Positions 27,530-35,866 of a stretch of 64,000 nt of DNA are shown piece by piece. The notes beneath the pieces are model-generated. The model worked only from the letters and a program-made list of their open reading frames with translations, was not told where the DNA came from and searched no databases. Made by a program: the position numbers and the translations under genes. Within the stretch, counting starts at the first letter, position 1, and every line of letters begins with the position of its first letter. Source of the DNA: Caballeronia peredens (GTDB lineage Bacteria; Pseudomonadota; Gammaproteobacteria; Burkholderiales; Burkholderiaceae); the NCBI GenBank assembly GCA_001544595.2, contig FCOH02000007.1, positions 186,001 through 250,000 of the forward strand. Direction: 5' to 3'.

Positions 27530-28723
27530 TCACAAGTCGAGAATCGCTTTTGCGATGATTTCCTTCTGCACTTCGTTCGTGCCGCCGTAGATGGTGGGTT
27601 TGCGCATCTCTAGAAAGAAGCTGCTCACGCCCGCCGAATAGCCCGGCTCCGGTGTCCAGCCGTCGAAGCCGTCTTCCAGCCATTGCGGCGAGAAAGGCAG
27701 CGCATTCGACCCGGCGATCTCCAGTTGCAGCGCGGCGAGTTCCTGCTGGATCTCCGAGCCGCGAATCTTCAGAATCGATGCCTCCGGGCCCGGATCGCGC
27801 CGGCTCGCATCGGTGGCGACGCGCAAGAGCAGCATCTCGAGCGCGACGATCTCCGCCTCGATACGCGCGATTTTTTCGCGCACGCGCAGGTCGTCGGCGA
27901 GCGGCCTGCCATGTCTGCGCTCGGTTTTCGCGAGCTTCTTCAGGTAGCGCAATTCGCGCTGGCAAATGCCGATTCCCGCAATGCCGGTGCGCTCGTGACC
28001 GAGCAGATACTTGGCGTAGGTCCAGCCGCAGTTCTCCTCGCCGACCAGATTTTCGAGCGGCACTTCGACGTCATCGAGCCAGACTTCGTTGACGTCGGTC
28101 ATTCCTTCGAGCGTTTCGATCGGACGCACGCTGATGCCCGGCGTATTCATGTCGATCAGCAGAAGCGATATGCCGCTCTGCTGCTTAGCCTCGGGATCGG
28201 TGCGCGCGAGGCAGAACATCCAGTCCGCGTGCTGAGCGTAGGTGGTCCAGGTCTTCTGCCCCGTCACGACGTAGTGATCGCCGCGGCGCACGGCTCGTGT
28301 CTTCAGCGAGGCGAGATCGGACCCCGCGCCCGGCTCCGAGTAGCCTTGACACCACCAGTCCTCGGCAGTCGGAATGCGCGGCAGAAAGCGGGCCTGCTGC
28401 GCCTCGCTGCCGAATTTCATCAGCACCGGGCCGATCATGTTCAGACCGAACGGAAGCTGGCGCGGCGCACCCGCGATGCCGCTTTCCATGTCGAACAGGA
28501 GCCGCTGAAGCGGAGTCCAACCCGTGCCGCCGAAGCGCTCCGGCCAGCCGGGCGCACCCCATCCGCGCCGCTGGAGGATGCGCTGCCAGCGCACGTGATC
28601 GTCGCGGTCGAGATGGCGATGCCCGAGCACCTTGTCACGCAGGTCCACGGGCAGGAATTGCTGAAGAAATCTGCGCACTTCCTCGCGGAATGCGAGATCC
28701 GCGCTCGAATAGCTCAGGTTCAT
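27530..28723 (-). CDS. Acyl-CoA dehydrogenase-like subunit without the usual catalytic Glu
   Basis: 397 residues from the ATG at 28723 (MNLSYSSADLAFREEVRRF). Family marks include WCQGYSEPGAGSDLASLKTRA, HADWMFCLART and YGGTNEVQKEIIAKAI. The GGxGxxxE catalytic segment of its neighbour is replaced by an unrelated region (LEIAGSNALPFSPQW, then GYSAGVSSFFLEMRKPTIYGG). In heteromeric actinobacterial steroid dehydrogenases one subunit lacks the base, so this looks like the non-catalytic partner of 26381-27520. The start upstream of 28723 is unclear, as no strong Shine-Dalgarno is seen. Confidence 0.88.
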   Translation of the reverse strand: MNLSYSSADLAFREEVRRFLQQFLPVDLRDKVLGHRHLDRDDHVRWQRILQRRGWGAPGWPERFGGTGWTPLQRLLFDMESGIAGAPRQLPFGLNMIGPVLMKFGSEAQQARFLPRIPTAEDWWCQGYSEPGAGSDLASLKTRAVRRGDHYVVTGQKTWTTYAQHADWMFCLARTDPEAKQQSGISLLLIDMNTPGISVRPIETLEGMTDVNEVWLDDVEVPLENLVGEENCGWTYAKYLLGHERTGIAGIGICQRELRYLKKLAKTERRHGRPLADDLRVREKIARIEAEIVALEMLLLRVATDASRRDPGPEASILKIRGSEIQQELAALQLEIAGSNALPFSPQWLEDGFDGWTPEPGYSAGVSSFFLEMRKPTIYGGTNEVQKEIIAKAILDL

Positions 28724-28978
28724 TGACGGTTTTTCCTGGCGCGCTCCGCAGCGGAGCATATGAGTGGGTTGCAGTCTGAAGACGATGGATTCACGATACG
28801 CCGCGGCATCGGTGGAACCGCCACCCACCTCGGGTGGTCGTGCCTGCAAGGCAGAGCCGTATGCTTTCGAGACAGGGCAAGCGCTCTCCCCATACCAATC
28901 GCTTCGGGCTTGCAACACATGCGCACCGCATGCGTCCATCGCAGCCACGAAGCGCATCCACGCGCAGGAGACAGCTTA
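28724..28978. promoter_or_regulatory. Divergent promoter region of the beta-oxidation cassette, with two small dyads
   Basis: This 255-base gap separates the acyl-CoA dehydrogenase pair from the ligase operon. Two short inverted repeats stand out: CCACCC-N5-GGGTGG at 28821-28837 and TGCCT-GCA-AGGCA at 28841-28853. They are plausible binding sites for a regulator of both units, but no regulator gene lies in the cassette. No gene is seen here. Confidence 0.4.
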
Positions 28979-30862
28979 ATGAGCACGCCAGAGGCAAGCG
29001 GCAAAATCAGGTCGTCTTATCGTTCGGTGCCGTTTCCGGAACGTCGCACACTCGTCGAGCGCCGCGCCGACGGTACGCTGATCCTTCGTTCGGATCGCGC
29101 GCTGCCCCGCATCGAAGAGCGTTCATTCGCCGATTTCATTCCGCAATGGGCCGAAACGCGCGGCGATACGCCCGCCTTTTGCGAGCGCGACGAGAACGGA
29201 GACTGGCGCTCGCTGAACTGGCGTGAACTGTGGCGGCAGGTTCGGACCGTCGCCGGCGCGCTGCTCGAAATGGATCTGAGCCCTCGGCGTCCGCTCATGC
29301 TGTTGTCGGGCAATTCGATCGAACAGGCGGTCGTGCTGCTCGCGGCCGAGTATGCCGGTGTTCCGGCCGCGCCGGTATCGCCCGGCTACGCGCTCATGAG
29401 CAAGGACTTCGCGCGCCTCAAGGCCATCTGCGAACGGGTTCCGCCCGGCGCCGTGTTCGCTCAGGACACGGCGCTTTACGCAGCGGCGCTGGCCGCGCTG
29501 CCGCTCGGCAACGCGCCGGTCATCGCGGTAAAAGATGCCTCCGGCCGACACGTCCAGTGGCAGGGAATGACCGAAGCGCCGCTGACCGATGCGCGCCTGC
29601 AGTTCGTCGAACGCGCGCACGCCGCCATCCGCGACGACGACACCGCCCGCGTGCTCTTCACGTCCGGCTCGACTGGCGCGCCCAAAGCTGTGCGCCTGAC
29701 ATACCGGAACCTCGGCTCCGTCGCCGCTTACTTTTCGGACAACTTCGGCTGGATGCGCGAGTCGCAGCCCGTTTTCCTCGACTGGCTGCCATGGCATCAC
29801 GGTCTGGGCGGCGTGCTGCATCTGGGCCGCGCGATCCAGTTCGGCGCGACGCATTACATCGACGATGGCCGGCCCGTCCCCGGCATGATCGGGCGCACGG
29901 TGCGCAATTTGCGTGACGTCGCGCCGACCAGCTTCACCACGGTGCCGTCTGCCTGGGCGGCACTGGCTTCCGAACTCGAACGCGATCCGCTGCTTGCAGA
30001 CAATCTCCTCAGGAACGCAGCGTTCTTCGGATATGGCGGCGCCAGTCTTCCCGTCGATGTCTACAACCGCATTCAGCGCGTGGCCGAGCACACCATCGGC
30101 GAACGCATGACGTTCTGCTCCGGGCTCGCGTCGACGGAGACGTCCGGCATGGGCACCTACTGCAGCTGGCCGACCGACACTCCCGGCAACATCGGCGTGC
30201 CCGTGCCCGGCGCCGAAGTCAAATTGCTGCCGCTCGAGGGCAACGACGGCCGCTATGAGATCCGGATGCGCGGCCCGAACGTGTTCGGCGGCTATATCGG
30301 CCAGCCGGATCTGACCGCCGCGGCGTTCGACGACGAAGGGTTCTTCCGCTTCGGCGACGCCGTGCGCCTCGCCGATCCCGCGGATCCTTCGCAGGGCATG
30401 GTCTTCGCGGGCCGCACCGTCGAAGACTTCAAGCTCGCGAACGGCAGTTGGGTGCGCACCGGCGCGCTGCGTCTCGCGCTCATTGACCGCTGCGCTCCGT
30501 TGCTTTCCGATGCCGTGATCTGCGGCCACGACCGCGATCATCTCGCCGCGCTCGCGTGGCCGAACATCGCCGCGTGTCAGGGCATCGCGCCGGAACTCGC
30601 GTCGCTCGACGCGAAGGCGCTCGTCGAACATCCGCGCGTCGTCGCTGCGTTGAGCGAGCGGCTCGGGAAGCAGGACGCGGCGGGCGCGACGCTCGTCATC
30701 GAAAGACTGTTGCTGATGGCCGAGCCGCCCTCGCTCGACGCCAACGAGATCGCCGAAAAGGGCTACGTCAATCAGGCGACCACGCGCGCGCGGCGCGCGC
30801 ATCTGATCGACGCGTTGTACGAACCCGTTCCCGCGGCGCATATCGCCCGCGCGCGCCGATAG
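28979..30862 (+). CDS. Feruloyl-CoA-synthase-type acyl-CoA ligase
   Basis: 627 residues from the ATG at 28979, with AGGAGA upstream. It is an ANL adenylate-forming enzyme with A3 motif LFTSGSTGAPKAVRLTY and WLPWHHGLGGVLHLG. The C-terminal Lys lies in IAEKGYVNQATTRARRAHLIDALYE, which matches the feruloyl-CoA synthase family. That points to an aryl- or cyclic-acid substrate. The gene starts the operon with acyl-CoA dehydrogenase, thiolase, two MaoC proteins and an SDR, so it should activate the acid degraded by them. Exact substrate unknown. Confidence 0.88.
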   Translation: MSTPEASGKIRSSYRSVPFPERRTLVERRADGTLILRSDRALPRIEERSFADFIPQWAETRGDTPAFCERDENGDWRSLNWRELWRQVRTVAGALLEMDLSPRRPLMLLSGNSIEQAVVLLAAEYAGVPAAPVSPGYALMSKDFARLKAICERVPPGAVFAQDTALYAAALAALPLGNAPVIAVKDASGRHVQWQGMTEAPLTDARLQFVERAHAAIRDDDTARVLFTSGSTGAPKAVRLTYRNLGSVAAYFSDNFGWMRESQPVFLDWLPWHHGLGGVLHLGRAIQFGATHYIDDGRPVPGMIGRTVRNLRDVAPTSFTTVPSAWAALASELERDPLLADNLLRNAAFFGYGGASLPVDVYNRIQRVAEHTIGERMTFCSGLASTETSGMGTYCSWPTDTPGNIGVPVPGAEVKLLPLEGNDGRYEIRMRGPNVFGGYIGQPDLTAAAFDDEGFFRFGDAVRLADPADPSQGMVFAGRTVEDFKLANGSWVRTGALRLALIDRCAPLLSDAVICGHDRDHLAALAWPNIAACQGIAPELASLDAKALVEHPRVVAALSERLGKQDAAGATLVIERLLLMAEPPSLDANEIAEKGYVNQATTRARRAHLIDALYEPVPAAHIARARR

Positions 30863-30905
30863 CACACGCAAGACGACAGCAAGCAAACAAGTACAGGAGA
30901 CTCTG

Positions 30906-32045
30906 ATGCACGTCCAACGCACCGTCTTTCGGGACGATCATGAAATGTTTAGGCCTACTGCACAACGCTTTTTCCAGCGCGAATGTGCACCGCGTCAGGC
31001 GGAGTGGGACAAAGCCGGCCGCGTCGATCGTGAAACGTGGCTCAAGGCGGGCCGCCAGGGGCTGCTCTGCGTGTCGATTCCCGCCGAATACGGCGGCGGC
31101 GGCGGCGACTTCGGACACGTCGCCGTGCTCGCCGAAGAACTGGCGCGCGCGGGCGTGAGCGGACCGGGATTCGCGGTGCACTCGGACATCGTCGCGCCGT
31201 ATATCGCGCGCATCGGCAGCGAAGAGCAAAAGGAGCGCTGGCTGCCCGGCATCTGCGCAGGCGAACAGATTCTCGCGATCGCCATGAGCGAGCCCGGCGT
31301 CGGCAGCGATCTGAAGGCCGTGCGCACCAGCGCCCGGCGCGAAGGCGACGAGTACGTCATCAACGGCAGCAAGACCTTCATCACGAACGGACTGAACGCG
31401 GATCTCATCGTCGTCGTGTGCACGACCGATCCGTCGGCGGGCGCGAAGGGCGTGAGCCTGATCGTCGTCGAGGCGACGCGCGAGGGCTTCAGACGAGGAC
31501 GCAAGCTGGACAAGATCGGCATGCACGCGCAAGACACGGCCGAACTCTTCTTCGACGACGTTCGCGTGCCCGTCTCCAACCGGCTCGGCGAAGAAGGCAA
31601 GGGTTTCGCGTATCTGATGAGCGAGCTGCCGCAAGAACGGCTTTCGATTGCGGTCAGCGCAGCCGCGCGGCTCGAAGTGTGTCTCGAACACACGCTGAAC
31701 TATGTCAAGGATCGCCGCGCGTTCGGGCAGACCGTGTGGGACTTCCAGAACACCAAGTTCAAGCTGGCCGACATCAAGGCACAGGCCGTCGCGGTGCGTC
31801 TGATGATCGATCACTACATCGGCGAACACGCGCGCCGCCGCCTGACGCTCGAGGAATCCGCCATCGCGAAGCTTTACGCAACCGAAGCGTTGGGCAAGGC
31901 GCTCGACGACATGGTGCAGTTGCACGGCGGCTACGGTTACATGCTCGAGTATCCGGTCGCGCGCGCATTCGTCGACGCCCGTGTGTCGCGCATCTATGGC
32001 GGCACGAGCGAAGTCATGCGCGACCTCATCTCGCGCAAGCTGTGA
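30906..32045 (+). CDS. Acyl-CoA dehydrogenase
   Basis: 379 residues with the complete family signature: IAMSEPGVGSDLKAVRTSA, LGEEGKGFAYLM, QLHGGYGYMLE with catalytic Glu348, and IYGGTSEVMRDLI. Unlike the pair at 26381-28723 it is self-sufficient by sequence. ACAGGAGACTCTG precedes the ATG, 43 bases after the ligase stop. It is a second dehydrogenation step, or acts on a shorter product of the same pathway. Confidence 0.92.
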   Translation: MHVQRTVFRDDHEMFRPTAQRFFQRECAPRQAEWDKAGRVDRETWLKAGRQGLLCVSIPAEYGGGGGDFGHVAVLAEELARAGVSGPGFAVHSDIVAPYIARIGSEEQKERWLPGICAGEQILAIAMSEPGVGSDLKAVRTSARREGDEYVINGSKTFITNGLNADLIVVVCTTDPSAGAKGVSLIVVEATREGFRRGRKLDKIGMHAQDTAELFFDDVRVPVSNRLGEEGKGFAYLMSELPQERLSIAVSAAARLEVCLEHTLNYVKDRRAFGQTVWDFQNTKFKLADIKAQAVAVRLMIDHYIGEHARRRLTLEESAIAKLYATEALGKALDDMVQLHGGYGYMLEYPVARAFVDARVSRIYGGTSEVMRDLISRKL

Positions 32046-32090
32046 ATCCATCGAATCCACTCAAGTTTCATCGCTAACCAGGAGAAGCAT

Positions 32091-33278
32091 ATGAGTCGCA
32101 AGGTGTATGTCGCAGGCGTCGGAATGATTCCGTTCAAGAAGCCGGGCGCGAGTGAAACGTATGACGTGATGGGCGCTACGGCGATCACGGCCGCGCTCGC
32201 CGATGCCGGGCTCGACTTCAAGGCCATCCAGCAGGCTTACGCAGGCTACGTGTACGGCGATTCGACCTGCGGCCAGAAGGCGCTCTATCGCGTCGGCATG
32301 ACGGGCATTCCGGTCATCAACGTCAACAACAACTGCGCGACGGGCTCGTCCGCGCTGTTCCTCGCGCGCCAGGCCGTGCAAAGCGGCGTGGTCGACTGCG
32401 CCCTCGCTTTCGGCTTCGAATTCATGCAGCCGGGCGCGCTGGCGTCGAGATGGACAGACCGCGCGCCCGCGCTCGAACGCGCGCTCGATCTGACCAACAA
32501 GCTCGTCGGCCATACCGAGATTCCCACGGCAATTCGCCAGTTCGCGGGCGCCGGCCTCGCGCACATGCGCAAGTACGGCACAAAGCTCGAGACGTTCGCC
32601 CGGATTCGCGCGAAAGCCAGCGAGCATGCGGCACGCAATCCGCTCGCGGTGTTCCGCAACGTCGTCACGACCGAGGACGTCATGAATGCGCCGGTGCTGT
32701 GGGAAGGCGTCCTCACGCGCCTGATGGCATGCCCGCCGACTTGTGGTGGCGCGGCGGCGGTCATCGTCTCCGAGGCCTTCGCGCGCAAGCACGGGCTGCG
32801 CACCGACGTGTCGATCGCCGGCCAATCGCTCGCGACCGATCTGCCGAGCACGTATGAAGCAGCCGACATGATCCGCGTCGTCGGCTTCGACATCACGCGC
32901 AGCGCGGCGCAACAGGCTTACGAACAGGCGGGCGTCGGCCCCGAAGACATCGACGTCATCGAACTGCACGACTGCTTCGCGCAGAACGAACTGCTGACCT
33001 ACGAAGGCCTCGGTCTGTGCAAGGAAGGCGAAGGCGAACGCCTCGTGCTCGACGGCGACAACACCTACGGCGGTAAATGGGTAACCAATCCGTCGGGCGG
33101 TCTGCTGTCGAAGGGACATCCGCTCGGCGCCACCGGACTCGCACAATGCTACGAGCTCACGCATCAACTGCGTGGCACCGCAGGCGACCGGCAAGTGTCG
33201 AACGCCCGGCTCGCGCTGCAGCACAACCTCGGTTTGGGCGGCGCGGGCGTCGTCACGATTTACGAGAAGGCCGCGTAA
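32091..33278 (+). CDS. SCP-x/lipid-transfer-type thiolase
   Basis: 395 residues. It has the SCP-x thiolase layout: MSRKVYVAGVGMIPFKKPG, the nucleophile Cys82 in VNNNCATGSSALFLA, IELHDCFAQNELLTYE with a His/Cys, and NPSGGLLSKGHPLGATGLAQ. Non-decarboxylating thiolases of this clade (Ltp) cleave branched or cyclic 3-oxoacyl-CoA. Because the Cys is kept, it should be a true thiolase, unlike the retro-aldolase Ltp2. It overlaps the next gene by one base (TAATG). Confidence 0.9.
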   Translation: MSRKVYVAGVGMIPFKKPGASETYDVMGATAITAALADAGLDFKAIQQAYAGYVYGDSTCGQKALYRVGMTGIPVINVNNNCATGSSALFLARQAVQSGVVDCALAFGFEFMQPGALASRWTDRAPALERALDLTNKLVGHTEIPTAIRQFAGAGLAHMRKYGTKLETFARIRAKASEHAARNPLAVFRNVVTTEDVMNAPVLWEGVLTRLMACPPTCGGAAAVIVSEAFARKHGLRTDVSIAGQSLATDLPSTYEAADMIRVVGFDITRSAAQQAYEQAGVGPEDIDVIELHDCFAQNELLTYEGLGLCKEGEGERLVLDGDNTYGGKWVTNPSGGLLSKGHPLGATGLAQCYELTHQLRGTAGDRQVSNARLALQHNLGLGGAGVVTIYEKAA

Positions 33279-33715
33279 TGGCAATCGATAAAGCGCACAT
33301 CGGCATGAAGTTGCCGGTCTATACGGCGACGGCAGATGCATGGCGTCTGCGCTTCTTCGCGAAAGCGATCGGCGAGACCAATCCCGTCTACTTCGACGAA
33401 TCCGCCGCGCGCGACGCCGGCTATCCTGCGCTGCCGCTGCCGCCCACGTTCCTGTTCTCGCTCGAATTCGAACAGCCGTCGACGGCCTGGCGCGACGCGC
33501 TCGGCATCGTGCCGTCGCGCATCCTGCACGGCGAGCAGTCGTTCACGTACCACCACATGGCGTTTGCCGGTGACGTGCTGCGTTTCGAGAGCCATATCGC
33601 CGATATCTACGACAAGAAAAACGGCGCGCTGTGGTTCATCGTGCGCGAGACGCGCGTCGGCAATTCGCGCGGCGAGCATGTGGCCGATCTGCGCAGCGTC
33701 ATCGTTCAGCGATAA
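33278..33715 (+). CDS. MaoC-like hot-dog protein, catalytic residues substituted
   Basis: 145 residues, overlapping the thiolase stop (TAATG). It is a MaoC/FAS1-type N-terminal hot-dog (LRFFAKAIGETNPVYFDESAA, then LPLPPTFLFSLEF). In the hydratase-2 signature the Asp and His are replaced by Glu33 and Tyr38, so it should not hydrate by itself. It precedes by 7 bases a MaoC protein with both residues intact, and most likely forms a heterodimer with it, as in ChsH-type enoyl-CoA hydratases. Confidence 0.85.
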   Translation: MAIDKAHIGMKLPVYTATADAWRLRFFAKAIGETNPVYFDESAARDAGYPALPLPPTFLFSLEFEQPSTAWRDALGIVPSRILHGEQSFTYHHMAFAGDVLRFESHIADIYDKKNGALWFIVRETRVGNSRGEHVADLRSVIVQR

Positions 33716-33722
33716 GCGGAGC

Positions 33723-34145
33723 ATGGACATGAACACGATCAAATTCGATTCGATCAACATCGGCGACAGCTTGCCGCCGCTTATGTTGCCGTCGATCAAT
33801 CGCACCACGCTCGCCCTTTTTGCAGGCGCGTCAGGAGACCACAACGCGATTCATATCGACACCGACTACGCGCGTCGCGCGCGTGCGCCCGATGTCTTCG
33901 CACACGGCATGTTGTCGATGGCTTATCTCGGCCGCCTGCTGACCTCCTGGGTCGATCAGCGTCAGGTGCGCGCGTTCAGCGTGCGCTTTGTCGGCATCAC
34001 GCAACTGGGGCATGTCGTGACGTGCGCGGGCAAGGTCGTCGATAAATACGAAGCCGAGGGCGAGCAGCGCGTACGGCTCGAAGTTCGGACGGTCAATCAA
34101 TACGGCGAGCCGCGCGTGATCGGCGACGCGGTGATCGCACTTTGA
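33723..34145 (+). CDS. MaoC-like enoyl-CoA hydratase, catalytic subunit
   Basis: 140 residues. The hydratase-2 motif is intact: FAGASGDHNAIHIDTDYA with Asp39 and His44, followed by APDVFAHGMLSMAYLG. It hydrates 2-enoyl-CoA to the (R)-3-hydroxyacyl-CoA, unlike crotonases, and there is no crotonase in this cassette. It sits directly after the substituted MaoC protein, so the two are probable partners. The (R)-hydroxyacyl product fits the SDR that follows. Confidence 0.9.
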   Translation: MDMNTIKFDSINIGDSLPPLMLPSINRTTLALFAGASGDHNAIHIDTDYARRARAPDVFAHGMLSMAYLGRLLTSWVDQRQVRAFSVRFVGITQLGHVVTCAGKVVDKYEAEGEQRVRLEVRTVNQYGEPRVIGDAVIAL

Positions 34146-34178
34146 CATCATTCATTTTGGATTGAGGGAAACGCAATC

Positions 34179-35000
34179 ATGGGAAAGCTCGAAGGTAAGG
34201 TCGCGCTGGTGACCGGCTCGGGACGCGGCATCGGTCAGGCGATCGCCCGCAAGCTCGCGAGCGAAGGCGCGCGTCTGGTCATCAACGATCTGGACACGGA
34301 ACCCGCGATGCAGACTGTCGAGATGCTCAGAGCGGAAGGCGCGGAAGCGGTCGCGTGCGTCGGCAACGTGACGGCGGCGGACTTTGCTGATCGCCTGATC
34401 GGCACGGCGATGAGCACGTACAAGGGCATCGACATCATCGTGAACAATGCGGGCTTCACGTGGGACGACGTGGTGCAGCGCATGACGGACGAGCAATGGT
34501 ATGCGGTCATCGACTGTCATCTGACCGCGCCGTTCCGGATTCTGCGGGCTGCCTATCCGCACATCAAGGCACTGCACGCGGCGGACAAGGACGCGGGACG
34601 GGAGAATTACCGGAAGATCGTCAATATCTCATCGACGTCGGCGTTGAACGGCAATGCTGGCCAGATGAACTATTCCTCCGCGAAGGCGGGCGTGATCGGC
34701 ATGACGCGGGCGCTCGCGCGTGAATGGGGACGCTTCAATGTCAACGTGAACTGCGTGGCATTCGGGCTGATTCATACGCGCATGACTGTGAGCACCGAAG
34801 AAGCGGCAACCGTGAAGATCGATGGAAGGGATATTCGCGTCGGCCTGAATTCGGAAATGCTCAAGACACACGCGCAGCGTAATCCGCTTGGCCGCGGTGG
34901 TACGCCCGATGAAGCGGCGGGCGGCGTTTATCTGTTCTGCTCGCCGGAGTCCAATTACATCACCGGGCAGACGGTGGCGGTGGCCGGGAATTTGCAATAA
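34179..35000 (+). CDS. Short-chain dehydrogenase (3-hydroxyacyl-CoA/ACP dehydrogenase type)
   Basis: 273 residues, classical SDR: the nucleotide site VTGSGRGIGQAIAR, NNAGFTWDD, and the catalytic Ser-Tyr-Lys (ISSTSALNGN, YSSAKAG). It resembles FabG-type reductases and in this setting is expected to oxidise the 3-hydroxyacyl-CoA before thiolysis. It is the last gene of the operon, followed by a terminator at 35034-35067. Confidence 0.9.
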   Translation: MGKLEGKVALVTGSGRGIGQAIARKLASEGARLVINDLDTEPAMQTVEMLRAEGAEAVACVGNVTAADFADRLIGTAMSTYKGIDIIVNNAGFTWDDVVQRMTDEQWYAVIDCHLTAPFRILRAAYPHIKALHAADKDAGRENYRKIVNISSTSALNGNAGQMNYSSAKAGVIGMTRALAREWGRFNVNVNCVAFGLIHTRMTVSTEEAATVKIDGRDIRVGLNSEMLKTHAQRNPLGRGGTPDEAAGGVYLFCSPESNYITGQTVAVAGNLQ

Positions 35001-35033
35001 GCGTTTTGAGTAGTGGCGTGTGTTGTCCTTTGT

Positions 35034-35067
35034 GCACGTTCGCTGGTTGGGTGAACGTGCCTTTTTT
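35034..35067 (+). terminator. Rho-independent terminator of the beta-oxidation operon
   Basis: GCACGTTC / GAACGTGC (8-bp stem, 11-nt loop) followed by C and six Ts. It closes the operon that begins at 28979. Confidence 0.8.
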
Positions 35068-35094
35068 CTTTCCGATCGTCGTATTCAGCGGGCG

Positions 35095-35676
35095 TTAAAG
35101 CCATTTCGGCACATCGACGCGCGTATGACTGCGGAGTTTGTCGAGCAAGACTTCCGCGTCCGCATCGACCGATATCGAATATCGATGCGCTGACGGTAAA
35201 AATCTCATGTCGACCATATGATCGATGAACTCGAGAAGCGCCGCAAAAAAGTTGCAGGAGTTCAACAGACCGACCGGTTTGTCTATCTCCGCAAGCTGGT
35301 TCATCGTCCATACTTCCATTAGCTCTTCGATTGTCCCGATTCCTCCGGGCAATGCGATAAAGGCGTCGGCCAACTCGATCATCCGCTCTTTTCGGCTACG
35401 CAGCGTCGGCACGATTTCATGCTGGCTCAGGCCTGAATGCGAATGTCCGCGCTGATGCAGGCTTTCGGTGATCACGCCATGTACCTTGCCACCGGCAGCG
35501 AGCGCAGCGTCCGCGACAACGCCCATCAGGCCCTTCGTCGTTCCGCCATAGACTACGTCAATACCCGCTTTCCCCAGCGTGTGGCCGAGCGCTCGCGCAC
35601 CGTCGGCGAACGCCTCCGACACACCGTAGTTCGATCCGCAAAATACGGCGATCGACTTGATTGAATCTTTCGACAT
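35095..35676 (-). CDS. LOG-family protein (nucleoside monophosphate phosphoribohydrolase type)
   Basis: 193 residues from the ATG at 35676 (MSKDSIKSIAVFCGSNYG), chosen over an upstream ATG. The LOG signature is present: the nucleotide-binding VYGGTTKGLMGVVADA, the Arg-rich SRKERMIE and PGGIGTIEE. LOG proteins release cytokinin-like bases or salvage nucleoside 5'-monophosphates. The older name lysine decarboxylase is a misannotation. It is divergent from the MocR regulator; the shared region holds inverted operator candidates. Confidence 0.9.
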   Translation of the reverse strand: MSKDSIKSIAVFCGSNYGVSEAFADGARALGHTLGKAGIDVVYGGTTKGLMGVVADAALAAGGKVHGVITESLHQRGHSHSGLSQHEIVPTLRSRKERMIELADAFIALPGGIGTIEELMEVWTMNQLAEIDKPVGLLNSCNFFAALLEFIDHMVDMRFLPSAHRYSISVDADAEVLLDKLRSHTRVDVPKWL

Positions 35677-35781
35677 GTCAGAACGAATACCCGTAGCGTG
35701 GACGTCAGCGCGGCAGTCAATGCGCGAAAGCCTCATTTTAAGAATCGCGAAGCCTGTCCAGTAGATCCACAAACGTGAATT

Positions 35782-35866
35782 TGGACTGGTCCATGTTGCA
35801 TCGGACATCGGCGTGAATCATCATGGCGCAATCGAATTCTCCGAACATGCCTGTTCGACCAGTCCA
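35782..35866. promoter_or_regulatory. Inverted operator pair for MocR (TGGACTGGTC / GACCAGTCCA)
   Basis: TGGACTGGTC at 35782-35791 and its exact reverse complement GACCAGTCCA at 35857-35866 face each other in the divergent region. The second copy ends on the first base of the mocR start codon, so binding there would block its own translation start or promoter clearance. MocR-type regulators usually bind two spaced half-sites, so these are its likely targets. Confidence 0.55.
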
